64,000 bases of DNA from Pseudomonas costantinii (GTDB lineage Bacteria; Pseudomonadota; Gammaproteobacteria; Pseudomonadales; Pseudomonadaceae), in contig NZ_MDDR01000022.1 in NCBI RefSeq assembly GCF_001870435.1, positions 86,399 through 150,398 on the forward strand. Reading direction: 5' to 3'. Each line of letters opens with the position of its first letter. Position 1 is the first letter of the stretch. Shown piece after piece: positions 44,053-53,700 of this stretch. A program made the position numbers and the translations under genes. Under the pieces are notes generated by a model, which ran no database searches, was not told where the DNA came from, and saw nothing but the letters and a program-made list of their open reading frames with translations.

Positions 44053-45040
44053 TTACGGTTGCGCGGTGTTTTTCATCAATCCGCGAAATCGCACTTTCGC
44101 GTAGCCAAACTGATGCTTGATTACCCGAAACGGATGCTCAACCTTGGCGCGTACCTGGGCCTTGGTGTATTCGATTTTGCGCCGCAGACGACCGATCAAA
44201 CTCTTTTTTCCGTTTTTTTTGTAGCTGCTGGGCCGCGCCGCAATCGACCAGATCGTCTTGCGATTTTGATGCTCGGGACGCTTGTCCACGCCGGTGTAAC
44301 CGGCATCGCCAGACACGTACGACTCCTCGCCATGCAGAAACTGATCGACCTACGTCACATCCGCCACATTGGCCGCAGCGCCCACCACGCTATGCTCTTA
44401 ACCCGACTTCGGCATCGACACCGATATGCGCTTTCATCCCGAAGAAATATATGCTCCCCTTCTTCGTCTGATGCATTTCGAGGTCGCGTTTGCCGGCTTT
44501 ATTCCTGGTCGAACTCGGCGCATGAATGATCGTTCGCATCGAACACCGTACTTCGCACAACATCAGGCCACGGTCTCCCGAACAACCGTTGATGACCTGT
44601 GGAGTTTCGCCGGCCAGCTCATGTTTTTCCAACAGGCACCGGAAGTTGAGGATCGTAGTTTCATCTGGAATCCGATGCAGGTACAGCCCCGAAAACTGGT
44701 GCAGGATCGTGGTCTCGTAGAGGGCTTCTTCCATCGGCGGATCGCTGCAGCCGAACCAGTTCTGCATCAGATGTACCCGCAACACTGCCATCAACGGGTA
44801 AGCCGGACGACGGCCGTCGCCTTTTGGATAATGCGGTTCGATCAAGGCAATCAAGCCCTTCCAGCGTACGACCTAATCCATCTCAATTAGGAAACGCTCG
44901 CGGCGGGTCTGTTTACGCTTGCCGGCGTACTCGGCATCGGCGAAGGACATCTGTTTCAGATCTGACTCAACTGTCATGTTCGTGTCAGGCGAGTACTTCA
45001 CCAGATTTGGAAGTCTTCTTCAGAGTTCCCTAAGCCCTCC
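44053..45040 (-). pseudogene. Decayed IS5-family element (transposase pseudogene)
   Basis: From the ATG at 44977 the minus strand reads MTVESDLKQMSFADAEYAGK and so on, a typical IS5 transposase, but a TAG interrupts after LIEMD at about 44877. The body (ALIEPHYPKGDGRRPAYPLM, ETTILHQFSGLYLHRIPDE) is followed by a frameshift pair near HELAGE, another frameshift and a TAG near 44350, then the DDE end (GDAGYTGVDKRPEH, VEHPFRVIKHQFGYAKVRFRG). The C-terminus is lost at 44053. The outer terminal sequence GGAGGGCTTAGGGAACTCTG remains at about 45040. Long dead. Confidence 0.85.
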
Positions 45041-45344
45041 ATAAATCCCACATTCAAAGTCACCACCAGAGCGCGATGCTGTGCTTGTGATTCCTTCCCG
45101 GAGCCTTGATGCATCCCGACCCAAAGGTTCAAAAGTCTATCTATAACCCCAAATCAATCGAGTGCTGAAAAACTATCGATGGCCTCGTACCAGTCGAACT
45201 GGACATCCAGGTCGTGGTGTTGACCCGGTGCATTTTGTGCTCCTCAAGGCATCTCAATCCAATACTGCTACGAATATCTGCACTTCACTTCCCTACGAAA
45301 ACGCACCACCACCTGTCACTGACAGTAGGCCGATTATGATTTTC
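45041..45344. other. Intergenic stretch between IS5 relic and exporter gene
   Basis: About 300 bases. Nothing recognisable: no long open frame, no clear inverted repeat. It may be leftover sequence from the deletion that also joined the secretion genes to the right. Confidence 0.35.
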
Positions 45345-46685
45345 CTAAGGGGCTGTCCGCACTGAAAATGCCTCATCTACTCTAGCCAGGTCGGTGTCGC
45401 GTAAGTTGCCCGCGTAGTAGTGCAATTTGGTCCAGGCCATCAGGTAGTCGTACCGCGCCTGCGCCAGGTCGCGGCGGGTGCTGTACAACTGCTGCTCGGC
45501 GTTCAACGCGTCGAGGTTGACTCGCTCGCCGCCGAGGATACTTTGCTTGGTCGACACCACCAGCGCTTCGGCGGACGTCAGGGCCTTTTGGTAGGCACGC
45601 AGCTTGCTCACGCCCGACAGACAAGCGCTGAACTGACGGCGCAGTTCGATCAGGGTTTCGCGGGTCTTGCCTTCCAGCTCGTACTCGGCCTGCTCCATGC
45701 CACGGCTGGCCTGGCGGGTGGACGCCGAAATGCCGCCGCCGGCATACAGCGCCATGCTGACCTCGATGCCGATGGTGTTGGTGTCGTAACGCTGGTTGTA
45801 GGTGTTGCCGCTGTCCGACTCTTGTTTGCGCGAGCTGGCGTAGGCGGTGACCTTGGGCAAGTGCCCGGAGCGGTTGCGCTCGACTTCATAGCGGGCGATT
45901 TCAACGGCCTGACGCTGGGACGCTAGCGTCGGGTTGTTGCTGATCGCCAGCTCGTGCCAGGTGTCGTAATTGGCCGGGCTCAGGGTAAACGCGGCAAAGC
46001 TCTGGTTCAGGGGCGCCAAGTCATTGATGTTGACGCTTTGCACGCCAATCAACGCGCCCAATTCCCGCAAGGACGCATCCTGCTCATCCAGCGCCTGGAT
46101 CTCTTCGGCGGTGGCCAGTTCATAGCGCGATTCGGCTTCCAGAATATCGGTGCGCGTGCCCTCGCCCTGCTGGAACAGGTGCTGGTTTTGCTGGAATTGC
46201 TGCTCGTAGGCCTTCTTTTTGGCGCGGGCGATGTCGATCTGGTCCTGGGCAAACAGCGCCTGGGTGTAATAGCTCAACACCCGCACCAGCAAGGCCTGGC
46301 TCTTGTCGCGAAAGCTTTCATCGGCAAACAGCGCCTGCGCCACGCCCTTGCGGTAGTTGGCATAGGCTTCGTAGTCGAACAGCGGCTGTTGCAGGCTGAA
46401 GGTCGAGCCGTAGCTGTTGTAGTTACGGTCATCCCGATAGCTGCCACCGCGCCCGTCCGGCAGGTGTGCTTCGGATTTGTTGCGACCCTTGTTGTAGTTG
46501 TAAGACAGCCGCGGCAACAGGCCGGCGCGGCCGATGGTGCGGTTTTCCAGGCCGGCGTCGCGTTCCTTGATGGCCCCCAGGAACACCGGATCGTTGCGCA
46601 AGGCTTGCTCGTACACATCAAACGGGCCCATGGCCGCCTGGGCACCGCCACACACCAACAGCAGAGCAATGAACACTGACTTCAT
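45345..46685 (-). CDS. TolC-like outer-membrane protein of a type I secretion system (HasF/AprF type)
   Basis: 446 residues from the ATG at 46685 (GAGG 7 bases upstream). Signal peptide MKSVFIALLLVCGGAQA, then the two TolC-type repeats with long helices and the strands of the beta barrel (GRAGLLPRLSYNYNKGR; YDTNTIGIEVSMALYAGGG). It resembles AprF/HasF, the outer-membrane exit for protease, lipase or haemophore exporters. Normally an ABC transporter and an HlyD-type adaptor gene precede it; here only the adaptor's last part is left in a fused ORF, so its own system is gone from this locus. Confidence 0.93.
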   Translation of the reverse strand: MKSVFIALLLVCGGAQAAMGPFDVYEQALRNDPVFLGAIKERDAGLENRTIGRAGLLPRLSYNYNKGRNKSEAHLPDGRGGSYRDDRNYNSYGSTFSLQQPLFDYEAYANYRKGVAQALFADESFRDKSQALLVRVLSYYTQALFAQDQIDIARAKKKAYEQQFQQNQHLFQQGEGTRTDILEAESRYELATAEEIQALDEQDASLRELGALIGVQSVNINDLAPLNQSFAAFTLSPANYDTWHELAISNNPTLASQRQAVEIARYEVERNRSGHLPKVTAYASSRKQESDSGNTYNQRYDTNTIGIEVSMALYAGGGISASTRQASRGMEQAEYELEGKTRETLIELRRQFSACLSGVSKLRAYQKALTSAEALVVSTKQSILGGERVNLDALNAEQQLYSTRRDLAQARYDYLMAWTKLHYYAGNLRDTDLARVDEAFSVRTAP

Positions 46686-46687
46686 GC

Positions 46688-47692
46688 TCATTCCTCAGTC
46701 AACGCGGAGCCGGCGCGATCGAGCAGCGGCTTGAACAAATAGTTGAGCAACGAGCGCTCGCCGGTGCGCACGAACATCTCGGCGGGCATGCCCGGCTTGA
46801 TCACCAGGCCGTGGAGTTTGGCCAGCGCGTCTTCGCTGACCGTGGTGCGCAGCACGTAATACGGCTGACCGGTTTTTTCATCGAGCATCTGATCGGCCAG
46901 ACCCAGCGGGCTGTCCCACTCAAAACCAGCGCCCCACTGCTGCTCACCGGTGGTTTTCTGGCCATCGTTGTGACGCGACAGGCTGGCACGCCAAGGCTTC
47001 TGCGGGGTGTTTTTCACCAGCACCGAACTGCCACCCACGGCATCGCCTGGCACAATCTCTAACTGCGCCTGGTTGGATGGCAAGCGGTTTAGCTGATCAA
47101 TGGCTTGCTCGATTTCTCGCAGGTTCAACAGCTCGCCGTTTTTGCCAGGAAAGGCCATGGCCAGTTCGCGATCCGACAGTTTGCTATGCTCGGCGCCCTG
47201 AAGCGCTTCGAGTTTGCCCTCCACTACCAGCACCTGCAGTTGCCCGTTGGACAGGTCCTGTTGCGGCAAGTAGGCGCGGCTGGTCACCAGACCTCTGTCG
47301 ATGTAGTTATCGGTAATAACTTTGAGCAGTTGATTGAGTTGCGATGTGCCCAGGCACCCACCGATATAGGGTTCAAGTAAGCGATCACGGTCAGGAAGAG
47401 AAAGACTGTCGGTGCCTTTAATTCCGATGTCTTTGATGGGGAAACAACGGGTATCTACTGGCGCCACGGGGGCAACTGGTTTTGCTCCTTTGCCGGGCAA
47501 GTCCCTGAGCTCTTCAAGGCGGCGCTGCTGTTCTTCCAACAAACGGTCCTGCCGGTCGCGGATCAGATCCTGATCTCCAGGCGAGGGAACAGGTGCGGCC
47601 ATGGCAGGAGTAAATAAACCCAGCGAACCCAGCAATACAATGTGAAACGATCTCATCCCGAGGTGAAATGCCGACATGCCGCCTCCATTCAT
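46688..47692 (-). CDS. Chimeric ORF: TpsB/ShlB-type N-terminus fused to HlyD-type adaptor C-terminus
   Basis: 334 codons in one frame. Residues 1 to about 30 are a signal peptide, then a coiled N-terminal helix (RDRQDRLLEEQQRRLEEL) and POTRA domains of a two-partner-secretion outer-membrane transporter (CFPIKDIGIKG, GCLGTSQLNQLL, NYIDRGLVTSRAYLPQQDL), reaching the first barrel strands (WDSPLGLADQ). At about residue 269 (near 46888) it changes abruptly to LDEKTGQPYYVLRTTVS and GLVIKPGMPAEMFVRTGERS, ending LFKPLLDRAGSALTEE, the end of a type I adaptor (AprE/HasE). The barrel of one system and the N-terminal part of the other are missing. The product cannot act as either; the exporter gene follows in 4-base reach. 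Start could also be one of two in-frame ATGs 5 or 12 codons later. Confidence 0.88.
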   Translation of the reverse strand: MNGGGMSAFHLGMRSFHIVLLGSLGLFTPAMAAPVPSPGDQDLIRDRQDRLLEEQQRRLEELRDLPGKGAKPVAPVAPVDTRCFPIKDIGIKGTDSLSLPDRDRLLEPYIGGCLGTSQLNQLLKVITDNYIDRGLVTSRAYLPQQDLSNGQLQVLVVEGKLEALQGAEHSKLSDRELAMAFPGKNGELLNLREIEQAIDQLNRLPSNQAQLEIVPGDAVGGSSVLVKNTPQKPWRASLSRHNDGQKTTGEQQWGAGFEWDSPLGLADQMLDEKTGQPYYVLRTTVSEDALAKLHGLVIKPGMPAEMFVRTGERSLLNYLFKPLLDRAGSALTEE

Positions 47693-47752
47693 ACATGTTT
47701 TGCTGAGTTAACCGAAACGCTGCCAATGAATGCACAAGATTGCGGAATAGCT

Positions 47753-48172
47753 TTACTCACGCTCTTCCCGCTCTATCGACCGAGCCAAGGTTGAGATCCT
47801 TGCATTGCGCAAGTGCCTCTCCGCGCTGCGCCACACCCGGACAGCATCATAAAAAGATCGAATTCGCCTGCTTTGTTTTTCTTCAATCACGACGTCAATC
47901 AATGACAACGCTCCCCCTATTGCCACGACCACGACCCAATGCCAATGTCCGCCAGTCCATAACGATGCCGCAACAGCCAACACATACAAGATTAATAAAG
48001 CACCGGGCCATAACAGCTGAAACTTGGACCAGCGACCTTCGTACTCTTTAATCTCCGAAAGACAAAAACCAACTTCAAATTTAAGCGCCAAAATATCCTC
48101 TTCCAACGAAGCACATGACTTCTCACTAACATTAGAGGCCTGTGATTGGCGAACCCGCTTTAGATTGATCAT
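47753..48172 (-). CDS. Hypothetical two-helix membrane protein
   Basis: 139 residues. A charged N-terminal helix (1-45) precedes two membrane helices (about 52-70, LLWPGALLILYVLAVAASL, and 76-93, HWVVVVAIGGALSLIDVVI), then a basic helical tail (RRIRSFYDAVRVWRSAERHLR). No family recognised. It is an AT-richer, stand-alone gene between the secretion remnants and the SgcJ-like gene. Confidence 0.62.
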   Translation of the reverse strand: MINLKRVRQSQASNVSEKSCASLEEDILALKFEVGFCLSEIKEYEGRWSKFQLLWPGALLILYVLAVAASLWTGGHWHWVVVVAIGGALSLIDVVIEEKQSRRIRSFYDAVRVWRSAERHLRNARISTLARSIEREERE

Positions 48173-48238
48173 ACTGCGATTGCCTGGCGTTATTTAAAAG
48201 CGCAGATAGTAGAAGAAAAATACTCTTAAGAATGAAAA

Positions 48239-48281
48239 CTCTAAGCGCTCAGGACAAAAGATAATCGCCAGGCGCTTAGAG
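48239..48281. terminator. Inverted repeat after the SgcJ-like gene, possible terminator
   Basis: CTCTAAGCGC and GCGCTTAGAG are perfect 10-base arms 23 bases apart. A second overlapping pair (GCCTGGCG at 48182, CGCCAGGC at 48266) offers an alternative fold. It lies just beyond the leftward gene's stop at 48301; there is no strong T run, so it may be regulatory instead. Confidence 0.5.
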
Positions 48282-48300
48282 GGGAAATCAAACTACCCGA

Positions 48301-48819
48301 TTACTTTTCTACAACTTTTTCCTGCTTTTCCGGCATGGCCGAAGAATGATGATTGAGGATTTTCCACTCTCCCTTCACTTTCTCGTACACAAATGTGTAT
48401 CTCGCCTGTACTTGACTAGTTTTACCTTCTTTATCAGCTAACGTGAACGTATACACGCCGCTGTCCATGGACACATTTTCACCAAGCTTACGAATTTCTC
48501 GAAAGTTGATTTTTCCAATAGGTTTCATTGGCAAAAAATGTTCAAAATATTCCTTAATCTCGGCAGGGCTCGTGCGAACTTTATTAGATACCGTCGGCTG
48601 CAGAACGGCGTTCGAGGCGTACAACTCGACTACCTTGTTCGCATCCCCCGTCTGCAATGCGCTGTTCCAGCGGTCGAACAGTCCTGCAATTTCACGATCC
48701 TCCACACTCGCCGGAGCTTCGGCAGCTCCCTTATAGACAAAACCCGCCGTCTCAGCGGCGCTGGCTAATGGGCCAACCAACAACAGACTTAGTACAAGCA
48801 AGCCAGATTTTAACTTCAT
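48301..48819 (-). CDS. Secreted SgcJ/EcaC-type NTF2-like protein
   Basis: 172 residues. Signal peptide MKLKSGLLVLSLLLVGPLASA, then a CaMKII-association/SnoaL-like domain: IAGLFDRWNSALQTGDANKVVELYA, the SPAEIKEYFEHFL helix and YTFVYEKVKGEWKILNHHSS (segments given by their key parts). Such periplasmic NTF2-like proteins have no established enzyme activity. It lies next to the fimbrial regulators but is not obviously part of them. Confidence 0.85.
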   Translation of the reverse strand: MKLKSGLLVLSLLLVGPLASAAETAGFVYKGAAEAPASVEDREIAGLFDRWNSALQTGDANKVVELYASNAVLQPTVSNKVRTSPAEIKEYFEHFLPMKPIGKINFREIRKLGENVSMDSGVYTFTLADKEGKTSQVQARYTFVYEKVKGEWKILNHHSSAMPEKQEKVVEK

Positions 48820-48951
48820 AACATTACCCCTAGATCGTCTATTAATTAGAGACTTACAATTGCAGCGCTTACCCAGAACAACTTAGCTTCCAAATAAAAA
48901 GAAACACCACACCATTACAGCGCCGCCAAAATTACAAATTTATTTCGCGCA

Positions 48952-49335
48952 TTAAGAGCGCTCCACCTGCTCCATCAAGTTGCGAATAGAGTGACTATCC
49001 GGCGGATGGGGTAGTGACGTATAACTGCCGCCCTCCGCGCCGCTTAGCTCAGTCGAAAAAACCGACGCGGAGCAGTCGTAGATCAATACATGCCGCACCT
49101 GAGGATGGCCTTTGCACACCGGTGTGAAATCGGGTAACGCATCCGTCACTAGAGTGCGATTGGCGATCACTAAGTCAAACGCCTCAATAGCGTGACGCAG
49201 CACCGAAAAAACTTCTGTGGTCGATCGCATCATCGCAATGCGGTAATAACCCAATTCATTGAGCATCTTCTCGATGTACAAGCGCTGTAAATGATTGCGC
49301 TCAAGAATCATGATTCGCAGTCGTTTGTTTGCCAT
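48952..49335 (-). CDS. Degenerate receiver-domain protein
   Basis: 127 residues from the ATG at 49335. Start LRIMILERNHLQRLYIEKML has the layout of a receiver (strand 1, then E/R in place of the DD pocket). The phospho-acceptor strand reads FDLVIANRTLV, where the Asp is replaced by Asn. The rest (VRHVLIYDCSA) follows the receiver fold. There is no output domain. It is the last gene of the fimbrial regulatory set, 55 bases beyond the EAL gene; a protein-interaction role without phosphorylation is an inference. Confidence 0.7.
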   Translation of the reverse strand: MANKRLRIMILERNHLQRLYIEKMLNELGYYRIAMMRSTTEVFSVLRHAIEAFDLVIANRTLVTDALPDFTPVCKGHPQVRHVLIYDCSASVFSTELSGAEGGSYTSLPHPPDSHSIRNLMEQVERS

Positions 49336-49390
49336 AAAGCCCAGCCACCTCCCATGGCACCGGTTAAGTTGAAGGTTAAATAGCGGGGAG

Positions 49391-50596
49391 CTACAGCCCA
49401 TTCACTTTTGAATAGTTCCTGGCGCCAACCCACTCCACGAGATCGCTGGCACTCATCGGCTTGGCATACAAAAAACCTTGTCCGATGGTGCCGCCTAACT
49501 CGATCAATGCCTGCCGCTGAGCTTCGGATTCGATACCTTCTAAAACCACGCTGACACCCAGCGAACGCCCAAGGTCTATGACGCCTTTGATGACGGCTCT
49601 GCAGCGGGCATCGCGTACCACGCCCTTAACTAGGCTGGCGTCCAATTTGATTTCATTGAACGGCCCCTGACATAAGCGTTGCAGATTCGAAAAGCCGGTG
49701 CCGAAGTCATCAATAGACAATTGGCAGCCCAACATTCTGATACCCACTAGGTTTTCTTGGTGCATCGAGCCGGGCTCAAGCGCGCCACGTTCGGTCAGTT
49801 CAAATGTGCTCCAGGATGCTGACATCTCATGACTCTTGAACACTGCCACCAACCTAGAGATCAATCGGGTGTCCGTTAACTGTTCAACTTCCAGGTTGTA
49901 GGCGAACGTCAGTGTCTGACCTATACCTTTGAGTTTTTTCTGGAGCTCAAGACCGTGATGTAACTGGGAGAACAGCAAGTCATTCAAAAGCCCGCAACGC
50001 TCAATGACCGGCATGAAAATCGCCGGAGACAGAACCCCTCGCTGCGGGTGGCACCAACGGGCCAAAACCTCGACGCCTTCGACGTCATTACTCAACAGAT
50101 TGAACTTGGGTTGAAAAAACGGCTGGATATGCCTTTCGGCCAATGCTCTCCTGACCTCAAGCTCGCTGGCCAGTGCATTAAAAGAGGAACTGGAGACAAG
50201 AGCGGACTGACACTTGTAGCTCGCCAACAATTGGGACAAAGCTTCACGCTGTAGCGGTTTGGCCAACGTCCCCAGCAATGCCATCCCCAATTGCGGCACA
50301 AGTGCTTCCACCGCCTGCTGCACATCATTGTCCAGGGCGCTGGTGAGAATAAGCGAGCGTACGTGGTGGCTTTGCCCTGCTTGCCGTAAAAACAGCAGGC
50401 TTTCAATGCTGTCCATCCGCAGATCGCAGAGCAGAATGTCGACTCGCTGCCCGCCTTGAAGAATGTTCAACGCCTGCTTAATGCTTGAGGCACTCAACAC
50501 ATTGAAGTCGCCAAGCTGCTCCAGCAGCAACAGCGCAATGGACCGCTGAAAGGCATGCTCTTCGAGGACAAGGAGAGTAATGGGCTGGCTATACAT
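49391..50596 (-). CDS. Receiver-EAL response regulator (probable c-di-GMP phosphodiesterase)
   Basis: 401 residues. Receiver 1-125 with D58 (LLCDLRMD) and K113 (LAKPL); EAL domain about 150-395 with E176-V-L, N234, E269 (ELTER), D296-D297 (IDDFGTGFS), K317, E353 and Q373 (IGQGF). The catalytic metal and base residues are present, so it should cleave c-di-GMP; EAL is EVL. It resembles RocR/PvrR-type regulators that control Cup fimbriae in P. aeruginosa. A box nearly identical to one upstream of the pilin gene lies 102 bases before the start. Confidence 0.92.
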   Translation of the reverse strand: MYSQPITLLVLEEHAFQRSIALLLLEQLGDFNVLSASSIKQALNILQGGQRVDILLCDLRMDSIESLLFLRQAGQSHHVRSLILTSALDNDVQQAVEALVPQLGMALLGTLAKPLQREALSQLLASYKCQSALVSSSSFNALASELEVRRALAERHIQPFFQPKFNLLSNDVEGVEVLARWCHPQRGVLSPAIFMPVIERCGLLNDLLFSQLHHGLELQKKLKGIGQTLTFAYNLEVEQLTDTRLISRLVAVFKSHEMSASWSTFELTERGALEPGSMHQENLVGIRMLGCQLSIDDFGTGFSNLQRLCQGPFNEIKLDASLVKGVVRDARCRAVIKGVIDLGRSLGVSVVLEGIESEAQRQALIELGGTIGQGFLYAKPMSASDLVEWVGARNYSKVNGL

Positions 50597-50697
50597 GACA
50601 CGCTCACGATTGGGTGCATGGCGCCAGTGTCGGCGTTTTGCGTGAGCGACTCAGTCAGACGGAGCTGTAAGAAGGTGTGGTTTTTTCAGAACGAGAA

Positions 50698-50715
50698 TAG
50701 GAAATGCCCTACAAG
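50698..50715. promoter_or_regulatory. Regulatory box TAGGAAATGCCCTACAAG
   Basis: Agrees at 16 of 18 positions with the box at 61530 upstream of the pilin gene. A partial dyad (TAGG/CCTA). It lies between the hybrid kinase stop and the EAL gene, 102 bases before the EAL start. Confidence 0.65.
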
Positions 50716-50736
50716 ATCAGTGTTTTTTTGGAGCAC

Positions 50737-53700
50737 TCAGCCGAGCTCGTCCCCTGCGTCAAGCTTCTCTAGGTAGCCCTCAAGAACGCCCGTCAACTGC
50801 TCCATGGTCTGCTGCAAGTCATCGACTGATTGCACAAGGAGCGCTTCATTTTCACTTTTGCAGGCGAGTTCCAGCTGCTCGCAACACCAGATCAACCGTT
50901 CGGACTTGATGATTTTTGCCGCCCCTTTAATGCGATGGGCTAATTCAGCCAATCCATCGCGGTCCAGCTCACCGAAGAGTTTGACCAGGCGCAGCGAGTC
51001 TTCCTCGTTACTCGCTGCGAGGTCGTTCAGAAGCCTGTATATTGAGACCCTGTCTCCCCCCGTCAATTGATCGAGGCCGCTTAGATTGATGGAGTCAAAC
51101 CCACTGACCATACGGATAGGTGATGCCTCATAGCTGGACTCGATCAGGCGCAACCTGGAGTGCAAGTCGGCGAGGCTGGTTGGTTTGAACAGGCAGTCAT
51201 CCATACCCGCCTCCAGGCAACGACGCTTCTCATCCTCTTGAGCATTGGCGGTAAAACCCAAGATCAGGCATGGCGAAGAAGCGTGTTGCTGCTCTTGGTC
51301 ACGGATCATTCTTGCCAGCTCATAGCCGGTCATTCGAGGCATGTTGCAGTCTGTGATCACCACGTCGAATTCGCCTTCAACCCACGTATGCCAGCCTTTT
51401 TCGCCATCCTCGGCTTCAATGACCGTATGGCCTAGATAGCTGAGTTGCTGGGAAAGCAGGATGAGATTGGCCGGATAATCATCAACCACCAACACGCGCA
51501 GTGGGCTACCTTCGGCTTCGACCTCCGGCATGGCCGTCTGTGCAGGCAAGGGCGCCAGTTTCATCAGGTTCAGCAGCACCTCAACCTGGGTACCTTCCCC
51601 TACCACGCTACTCAAGCTCAGTTGGCCCTGCATCATGACGCACAGGGTGCGACTGATCAGAAGACCCAGACCAGAACCTCGGTGTATCGCTTGCTCCCCG
51701 CCTTTCACCTGGCTGAACGGTTTGAACAGTTCTTTTTGGTTTTCCTCAGAAATACCCAAGCCAGTGTCTTTGACGATTACCTTGAGAGACAGACGGCCTT
51801 CGTCGGTAGAGGGGAGGACACTCAAGGTCAGGCGAACATAACCCTGGGAGGTAAATTTGATGGCATTGCTCAACAGGTTAGAAATAATCTGTTTGAAATG
51901 CAGCGGATCAACCAGCACATCACCACTGGCTTGGGCATCGAACTCCAGTACCAGCTGCAACCCCTTCTGGCGCGCGACACCATCGAATACTTGCACCACC
52001 GACTCTACCAGGGCTCGCAGGTTGGAGCGTTGCGGCGAAAGTATCAGCTTGCCCGACTCGATCTTGACGACATCAAGTATGTCGCCGATTAACTCAAGCA
52101 AACCATGAGCCGAGCGCGAAGCGACCTCAATGGAAAAGCGGTCGAGCACCCCCTTGTCTGCACGCTTAAGTGCCAACTCAAGCATGCCGATTACCGCGTT
52201 CATTGGGGTACGTATCTCGTGGCTCATCGTTGCCAAAAACGAGGTTTTCGCACGGTTGGCGCGGTCGGCTTCGTCTTTAGCTTCCTGCAACTGTCTCACA
52301 AGGCGGAAACGCTCCCCAATATCCACCCAACCGGCAATTACACCCCTGATTTGGCCATCCCGGGCATAAAATGGCACCAACCAATGCTGAGCGGTGAAAT
52401 GTCTATCGCCAGGCACCCGCACTACACAATCCTCAAGTATCGGTTGGCCCATCTCGACGACACTCGCGTAGGCTTGGTTATAGGACAGCGTCTGATCCCA
52501 GCCCAAAATCCCCAAGGAAACCGGTTTACCGATTACGTCCGCCAAATCCAGCCTAATGGCCTTTAGATAGTCCGCGTTGCACATCAACAATTGCCCCTCA
52601 CGATCGCCGACGTAGATTGGGTGCGGCGTACCATCGATCATCACCCGCATGAACTCCATCTGTTCGCTCAAGGCACGTTCGGCACGATCGCGCCGCTGAA
52701 TCGATTTGCGCTGATAGACAATCCAGTACAAAGCCAACAGCAACAACAACGCGGCTGCGATAAAACCCTGAATGATGGCAGTCTTGTTCCGCCGCCAAGT
52801 GGACTCGTCAATAGTGACCTCGTAGTGCCAGCGGTTGGTTATACGGTCAAAATCTTCTGGCGATATGGTCATCAACGCCTTGTTCAGGATCGAGTACATC
52901 TCAACCGAACCATGATTCACGGCAAAAGCATATTGTGCCGTCGCATCGCCCACGGTACCCACCACTTTGAGCTGAGAGGGGGAGGTCTTGCGACTCAGGT
53001 AGTTGGCGTGCATCAGGGTATTGAGCGAAGCGTCAGCCTTTCCCTCCATTACCAACGAAATTGCACGCGCCCCAGACGGCACTTCAAGCAACTGGATACC
53101 GGGATAGTTACGTATGAGGTAGTCACGCTCAAGGTGAGCCTGGCGGATAGCGAGCCTCTTACCTGCCATGTCCACCAGGCCGGAGATGTCGTTACGTGAC
53201 GCCTTCGTGACTAAGGCTAATGCGCTGGCAAAGTAGGCACGGCTGAAACGAAAGTCCTCCGTGTGGACGGCAGTTCGGTTGAAGCCAGCCAACACGTCTA
53301 CCCGCCTGCGTTTGAGCGCCTCACTCAGTTCGTCGATGTTGCGCAGCCGCACAATCTCGAAATGCAATCCTGTGGCTTCACGGATCTTGTCCAACACCTC
53401 CGCGGTAATACCTTGGTATTGCCCATTCGAGTCAAAAAAAGACAGCGGCGGATAATCATCCAGCACTCCGACTTTCAACAGGGAATGGGCTTCCAGCCAG
53501 CGTTGCTCCCTAGGGCTGAGGTCAGGGATTCGCGCCCAAGGCAAAGAGATTGCGCCGACGTTCCAGCGCCGCTCGATAGTCAGGTGCTTCCAGGATGGAA
53601 TGGCCGCCAACGCCTTGTCGACGATGTGCAATAGCGGACCACTATCAAGGCGCAACACAAATGCCACGTCATCGTATGGTATGTGAGCGAAGCTATTGAT

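Noticed and set aside
43831..44529. 232-codon plus-strand frame through the IS5 relic
   Set aside because: It is antisense to recognisable IS5 transposase sequence.
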